Positions 60,301-64,000 of a stretch of 64,000 bases of DNA are shown here, piece by piece (within the stretch, counting starts at the first letter, position 1; the number at the start of each line of letters is the position of its first letter). Under the pieces are notes generated by a model. The model did no database searches and was not told the origin of the DNA. It saw only the letters and a program-made list of their open reading frames with translations. This stretch comes from Strongylocentrotus purpuratus (taxonomy: Eukaryota > Echinodermata > Echinoidea > Camarodonta > Strongylocentrotidae). The translations under genes were made by a program, and so were the position numbers. The stretch spans positions 13,610,882 to 13,674,881 of the forward strand of contig NW_022145611.1 of assembly GCF_000002235.5 (NCBI RefSeq), written 5' to 3'.

Positions 60301-63300
60301 CAGTGATATTTGTTCGTACATGTATTAATAGGTCAAAGGTTAAAAGTCAGCTGAGGTCTACTATTCATTCAAAAATCTATTGCAAAATTTTGGTTCATTT
60401 AAGTACAATTATTTTATTGATTTATTTTTCATGCATGGTTTTTAACAAATGTTTATTTTGACAACAGTCAAGCTTGTCAGAGGATTGCCCGACATATCAA
60501 CAACCAATGAATGTGGATTTTATCCAATAAAATGTGAGAATATTAGATGTGGTAACCAGGGGTTACATGCATCATTTGAAAAATATTAGTAAACAGGTCT
60601 ATCAGTGTAAACACCCTTGTTGATGGTCTGTCTGAGCTCTGACAGGTCATGATCGTGAGGTAAAAGGTCATCTTAGGGTTGTTGGCATGGAGGCCTTGTT
60701 TTTTAACGTGCACACAACTTTCCTTCCCCCATCCTGACAGAAATAAAATTGTGTTTCAACATTCATTAAAATGTTGATGAATTCATGAAAAGATGCTGCC
60801 GATATTATTTTTTTGAGATTATGTCAGAGGTCATCTTAGGGTCAATTATTTTGACATTATTATTGTTATTTTTTTTTAAATATGCATCTTGGCTTACAAT
60901 TTCTCAACATAAAAAAATTTGAATGCATTAAGTAGCATTTATCAATGTTGATGATTTTGTTAAAGGTATCTGCAAATTGGTGTATTGCTTTGATATTTAT
61001 GTCTGAGTTCATTTTGAGGTCAATTATTTTTATATGAGGTCATGTTTTTTTTGTTTACATGTACATAACTTGCTACCCCACCATTCAGAAATGAAATCAA
61101 TAGATTACTAGCATTCACTGATGATTATATGTATGTCACAGTCAGAGATCATCTTGGGCTCATCAAATGCATTTATTTCTTACATAATTCTATCCATTTT
61201 GATCATGAAACTTGGAAAAATTGATCCCTTGGTTTGACATTAAAAGTCTTCTAGTCAAGAATCATTTTGGTTTTTGATTTTTTCTTTTTAAACAGATTAT
61301 TGTATTATCTTATGCTTTTTCTTTTCTTTTACAATGTTATGATTTGTTTCTATATCTGACTTGCTATATAGTTTTCACAATTAATATGTAATCTTGTGGC
61401 AGAGAGTAATATGTTCATGAATGCTTCATCAATATGATACAGGCCACTCAGCTCTAACCAACCTGTGCCTATCACTTCATTTTATCTCCACAGATCCATG
61501 TTTGTTCATCCAGAGGTTTGCTCACAAGCTAGAGTTTGATGAGAGGACAGATGTGGTGTGCGAGACAGCGTTGAGACTGGTATCTAGGATGAAACGAGAC
61601 TGGATGCATACAGGCAGGAGACCATCTGGTTTATGTGGTGCAGGTATGTACTGTCTGGGAATTTTTTGTGACATTTTCTCTAATGATATTTACCAGGGCC
61701 CCAAATTAACTTTCTTTTGAAGGGGTATGGATAGAATTTGTTACAGTCCGTATACAGGAGTCCTATCTTAAAAGTATGAAATAATAATTGGGATGCAGAC
61801 TTATAGTTTGGTCATTCATGTGGCCCGGGTGCCTATTACTGTCGAGCCCTGTCTTGTAAGACTAATCAAATTTCAAACTTCATCCCTCGACCAAACACAA
61901 TATCCAACCCTAACTCTAGACCTAACCTTCACCTTAATTGCAACTGAAATCCAAGTATATGATGAAGAATATCCTTGTCACAGACTGTCACATTTAACAC
62001 TTTCTGGATGCTTGAGAATTTCAGGAATAGATTTCTTGAATGAATATAAGAAGAAATTTTTAGAATTATTGGTGGAAATTATCACTAGCATTTCTATTAT
62101 TGATACTGTTTAGATGCTGGCAGTTTGCCATGTTCCTTTTTAATTGGAATTTGTTGCTTTTTTCCTGCTGCTTACAGCTTTACTTGTCGCTGCCAGAATG
62201 CACAATTTCAGCAGGACTCAGAAAGATGTCATCAAGGTGGTCAAAGTGTGTGATGCTACCCTCAGGAAAAGGTAAATTTAGGAAAGAAAAAACAATTGTT
62301 TTTAAAGTAAACAATAATCAAGGAAGATATATGTCCAGACACATTTTCTTGATTTAACAAAAAAAACTTGGCATCATATAGTTAAGAGTGTGTTGATCCA
62401 ATGATTTCGGCAGATTTCTTATGTTTGTTAGGTCAAAGTTTGAAGATAATTTAATGGATATTTACTTGGTCTATTTATTATTATGTTGATCACACAACCT
62501 TTGTTCATGCATTTTGAAACCTTTGCATTGATGTTGTGATGCAAATATACCAATCAGATATTGGAAGATCATTCTTAAATTGTAAGATTATGGAATAAAA
62601 AAATATACCTTTTTAATCATAGTAACTTAAATACCTGTAACATAACATTAAAAATATGTCTTTCATAGAGATAGACCTTTCTAAACCTTATTTCCATGGG
62701 TTTCATTGCAATACCAAATCATAACAAACTTACTGTAGTCTTTCCCTCATCCGTATAAGACAACAACAAACAAATTCTTTATTTGAATATTTATCATTTG
62801 TATTTATTGACTTGTTACCCTCACTAAAGCTCAATATAATGACAGTATTCAGTGCTTTGTATCATCACGAGAAAGTGCTTTGTAAATCCAAATATTTTCA
62901 AATTCAATTTTTTTTTTTTGCCCCCAGGTTATCTGAGTTTGAGGAGACACCGTCTGGCAAGCTGACCATCGATGAGTTTCACAAGATAGACCTGGAGGAA
63001 GAGCAGGACCCACCATCGTTTACCCGGGGAAGGAGAACCGCAAAACTTGCGCAGGTATGAGCACATGTATTATAGTTGTGTAATTATTATTATTATCATT
63101 ATTTATATACTGCGCTTTTCCCAGAGCGGCCCAAAGCGCTTAAAAGAAGAAGAATCCTATAAAAAATGAAAATGAAAACTTACAGAATCCTGAAAATCTG
63201 GATTACAAACAAGAAATGTTTTAAGTCCCTTAAAACTGATAAGAACTGATAAGAATTGTAAATATGTTTTGTTGTTTGTAATCTCATACCCTAGTGGGGT

Positions 63301-64000
63301 TTTTCAGAGTAAGTCAATATTATCATCTTATATGCCCAGGGAGTGTTTGTAAATAGAGTCTAGATGAGTTAGTACACATGTGCTGGTAGCTACATGTATT
63401 TACCACTGTTCTTTCAAGTGCTATATATATATATATATATATATAGTTTGCATTGTTTGCCTGATCGATAACATTTGATGATTCCAGGAAATCCCTTGGA
63501 TATTGAAGTGTTTGTACAAACAATTGTAAATAATGGGGTCCATCATTATATGAACCTTCTGTAATGTTGTATATTGGAATAAAAATTGGGGAAATACTTG
63601 TATGATATTGATACGTGATTGTTTTGTAGGCATGTTCATTATGTTGCTAATCTAGTTAAATTCAACTACATGTGTATTAGAAATATAAACTTTTTTATTA
63701 GTAATTTGCTTTGACCAGTAACATGTCCTTTACCTAAGATACAATCAACAATGTATATCTCCTCTTTGTCTTCATTATCAATGTCATTGGCCATATATGA
63801 AAATTACGCATAAGAAACATTTTAATCCGTTTATTCGTAACTTCTGTGTATTCAAAATCAATTTAGCTCTATGTTTTGTCTTGATTTTCTGAAACTGTCC
63901 TCAGTTGGAAGAGCTGAGCAAGAAACAGGTGCGAGAGTTAGAGGGAGAGATCGCTACTATACAGAACGAGATTGAGAGTGCGCTTCATAAAAAAGTACCA
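39178..64000 (+). CDS. BRF1: BRF1, TFIIIB 90-kDa subunit, exons 1-9 (3' end beyond window)
   Basis: Joined exons: 39178-39364, 39875-39952, 40445-40618, 41236-41267, 42424-42496, 61494-61643, 62178-62271, 62928-63054, 63905-64000. They give 337 residues with all phases matching. BRF1 is the TFIIB-like subunit that, with TBP and BDP1, recruits RNA polymerase III to tRNA, 5S and similar genes. Visible parts: N-terminal zinc ribbon with Cys7, Cys10, Cys26 and Cys29; first cyclin fold (about 88-180, [39 protein letters not shown]); second cyclin fold (about 183-275, [36 protein letters not shown]); then [20 protein letters not shown]. The C-terminal TBP/BDP1-binding half (human total 677) is not in the window. 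Intron 5 is 19 kb and holds a BTB gene on the other strand. Confidence 0.96.
39875..39952 (+). CDS. BRF1: BRF1 exon 2
   Basis: Encodes [20 protein letters not shown] and VTLQQ; human [20 protein letters not shown]. Acceptor ctacag, donor gtaaag. Confidence 0.93.
40445..40618 (+). CDS. BRF1: BRF1 exon 3 (first cyclin fold)
   Basis: Encodes [20 protein letters not shown] to [10 protein letters not shown]. Acceptor tttcag, donor gtatcc (non-optimal, but the human residue order ...TPH then [10 protein letters not shown] requires it). Confidence 0.95.
41236..41267 (+). CDS. BRF1: BRF1 exon 4 (32-nt micro-exon)
   Basis: Encodes (H)[10 protein letters not shown], identical to human. Acceptor ctccag, donor gtaagc. 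Confidence 0.95.
41562..41785 (+). repeat. Dispersed repeat, uninterrupted copy (empty site)
   Basis: Related to the sequence flanking element copy 2. Here ...CCATGATCCTC is followed directly by TTTTTCTTATGTTAAATGAG with no inserted element. The family is not identified and no terminal inverted repeats were found. Confidence 0.65.
42424..42496 (+). CDS. BRF1: BRF1 exon 5
   Basis: Encodes [20 protein letters not shown] and VPAI; human [20 protein letters not shown]. Acceptor ccccag, donor gtaagt. Confidence 0.95.
43921..44220. mobile_element. 300-bp MITE-like inverted-repeat element
   Basis: The left end CCAGGGGGGTGTTTCACAAA and right end ...AAAACAACCCCAGG are imperfect inverted repeats. An inner pair AAGTTGGACTTAAA / TTTAAGTCCAACTT is perfect. 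The interior is AT-rich without coding. No target duplication was recognised. Confidence 0.6.
48631..48836 (+). repeat. Direct duplication, unit 1
   Basis: Shares ordered blocks with 49206-49409: ATATTAGAT.GAATGC, GATCTAGTTTGAAGGTTTGG, ATGATTCAGA and AACTTGGGAGATGAGTAAG. It looks like an old segmental duplication about 575 bp apart. Confidence 0.75.
49206..49409 (+). repeat. Direct duplication, unit 2
   Basis: Second, diverged copy of the 48631-48836 segment, with the same block order and orientation. Confidence 0.75.
53342..54374 (-). CDS. BTBD6: BTBD3/6 last exon (BTB end, BACK, PHR)
   Basis: Acceptor ttgcag; begins [20 protein letters not shown] (human YMYSDEIDLEADTVLATLYA) and ends with TGA at 53344-53342. 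The open frame on the plus strand at 53519-54226 is a shadow. Confidence 0.96.
53342..55237 (-). CDS. BTBD6: BTBD3/BTBD6-type BTB-BACK-PHR protein, complete, two coding exons
   Basis: Exons 55237-54651 and 54374-53342 join in phase to 540 codons (539 residues). The N-terminal about 120 residues are Ser/Thr/Asn-rich with a basic start ([15 protein letters not shown]). The BTB domain follows (about 126-235, [39 protein letters not shown]), then BACK (about 240-340, [30 protein letters not shown]) and a PHR domain (about 385-539, [20 protein letters not shown], ending [16 protein letters not shown] as in human BTBD3 and BTBD6). The family acts as CUL3 ubiquitin-ligase adaptors; BTBD6 promotes neuronal differentiation by turning over PLZF and BTBD3 shapes dendrites. 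It is nested antisense in BRF1 intron 5. Choice between the two vertebrate paralogue names rests on the BRF1 context. Confidence 0.96.
54651..55237 (-). CDS. BTBD6: BTBD3/6 exon with start (N-terminal tail and BTB)
   Basis: Start MPFPKL at 55237-55235. It ends in BTB at TLLK; donor gtgagt. The N-terminal tail does not resemble either human paralogue until R[12 protein letters not shown]. Confidence 0.92.
55238..55329 (-). promoter_or_regulatory. 5' leader of the BTBD3/6 gene with two upstream ORFs
   Basis: An acceptor (ctttcag) at 55331-55330 precedes a 92-nt leader. It contains ATGAATGAC...TAA (55324-55265, 19 codons, [19 protein letters not shown]) and an overlapping shorter uORF starting [11 protein letters not shown]. 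Both would damp translation from the main ATG. The upstream non-coding exon was not placed with confidence (a donor gtgagta at about 55919 is one candidate). Confidence 0.5.
59279..59356. repeat. Inverted repeat / hairpin
   Basis: AGTACAAGTTCACCGA (59279-59294) is exactly complementary to 59341-59356, and CCCAT/ATGGG extends the pairing after a 3-base mismatch. About 30 nt of loop remain. Confidence 0.85.
60329..61165. repeat. Old diverged tandem repeat carrying AGGTCA motifs
   Basis: Blocks recur about 180-370 bp apart: AGGTCATCTTAGGGT (60667 and 60829 regions), GAGGTCAATTATTTT (61015 region), and the pair ACACAACTTTCC... / ACATAACTTGCT... . The organisation recalls the interior of the Helentron-like elements but is far more decayed; relation uncertain. 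Confidence 0.45.
61494..61643 (+). CDS. BRF1: BRF1 exon 6 (second cyclin fold start)
   Basis: [20 protein letters not shown] to [18 protein letters not shown]; human [20 protein letters not shown]. Acceptor ccacag, donor gtatgt. Confidence 0.96.
62178..62271 (+). CDS. BRF1: BRF1 exon 7
   Basis: [20 protein letters not shown] and [12 protein letters not shown], nearly identical to human [20 protein letters not shown]. Acceptor ttacag, donor gtaaat. Confidence 0.96.
62928..63054 (+). CDS. BRF1: BRF1 exon 8
   Basis: [20 protein letters not shown] to RRTAKLAQ; human [20 protein letters not shown]. Acceptor cccccag after a T10 tract, donor gtatga. Confidence 0.95.
63081..63160. repeat. Dispersed-repeat fragment with ATT tract
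   Basis: ATTATTATT tract, then TTATATACTGCGCTTTTCCCA and GGCCCAAAGCGCTT. The inverted AGCGCTTT/AAGCGC motif is a common feature of dispersed repeats in marine invertebrate genomes; family not assigned. Confidence 0.45.
63422..63446. repeat. (TA)n microsatellite
   Basis: Uninterrupted TA dinucleotides in BRF1 intron 8. Confidence 0.95.
63905..64000 (+). CDS. BRF1: BRF1 exon 9 (runs out of window)
   Basis: [20 protein letters not shown] then [12 protein letters not shown]; human [20 protein letters not shown]. Acceptor cctcag. No stop or donor before the window end. Confidence 0.92.
   Translation, partial: MEELSKKQVRELEGEIATIQNEIESALHKKVP

Larger units (their letters stand above)
55330..61493. 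other. BRF1 intron 5, part after the nested gene
   Basis: No coding exon was recognised. It should hold the BTBD3/6 promoter and non-coding exon (55.9-56.4 kb is somewhat GC-richer), a poly-C run (58829-58843), a hairpin (59279-59356) and diverged AGGTCA-bearing repeats (60.3-61.2 kb). Confidence 0.45.

Noticed and set aside
1-64000. LTR elements, Polintons, endogenous virus fragments
   Set aside because: I looked for paired long terminal repeats and for reverse transcriptase, integrase, capsid or polymerase motifs in the reading frames and saw none.

Overview
The window looks like nuclear DNA of a marine deuterostome invertebrate, most likely an echinoderm such as a sea urchin. It is AT-rich, and its genes are split into many short exons with consensus GT..AG introns of 0.3-3 kb (one of 19 kb). 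It carries many short DNA-transposon copies, one tRNA-derived SINE and many microsatellites. The species call is inference from repeat style and gene structure. No prokaryotic features, CRISPR array, rRNA, LTR retroelement or Polinton were recognised.

Layout. (1) 1-0.8 kb: a minus-strand exon with a TTF/hAT-type zinc finger, from a ZNF862/C17orf113-like gene or a hAT transposase. (2) 1.7-3.65 kb: four joined minus-strand coding exons giving 153 residues of a protein I do not recognise; it runs off the left side or ends in unseen exons. (3) About 5.5 kb: a putative bidirectional promoter with E-box, CRE-like and CCAAT motifs. (4) 5.8-27.5 kb, plus strand: a complete ARID4 (ARID4A/ARID4B, RB-binding protein 1 family) gene. 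I could join 19 coding exons with consistent phases into 1,498 codons: Tudor region, RBB1NT, ARID, chromo barrel, a very long charged helix, an AT-hook and a C-terminal coiled coil. (5) 27.5-39.1 kb: probable 3' UTR and intergenic DNA. (6) 39.2-64 kb, plus strand: the first nine coding exons (337 residues) of BRF1, the RNA polymerase III factor TFIIIB subunit; it continues past the window. (7) 53.3-55.2 kb, minus strand: a complete two-exon BTBD3/BTBD6-type BTB-BACK-PHR gene, nested inside the 19-kb fifth intron of BRF1. The same nested opposite-strand pair is, to my knowledge, present in humans at 14q32.33.

Mobile DNA. Three same-orientation copies (about 1.3-1.44 kb) of one repeat lie in ARID4 introns 9 and 10 and downstream of ARID4. 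Their termini fit non-autonomous Helentron/Helitron2-type rolling-circle elements: insertion in a T-run, an asymmetric terminal inverted repeat ATGCCTCCG/CGGAGGCAT, a 3' hairpin and internal 157-bp tandem repeats. The internal repeats are packed with AGGTCA half-sites in DR1 spacing, the type bound by RXR, HNF4 and COUP-TF receptors. A related empty site for one insertion is present elsewhere in the window. Other copies include a 950-bp hAT-like element with an 8-bp target duplication, a 462-bp hAT-like MITE, a 718-bp TA-flanked element and two smaller MITEs.

How the genes relate. ARID4 (a chromatin reader and SIN3/HDAC-RB adaptor), BRF1 (Pol III initiation) and the BTB protein (CUL3 adaptor type) are not an operon. 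The linkage looks ancestral: in human, ARID4A, BRF1 and BTBD6 are all on chromosome 14.
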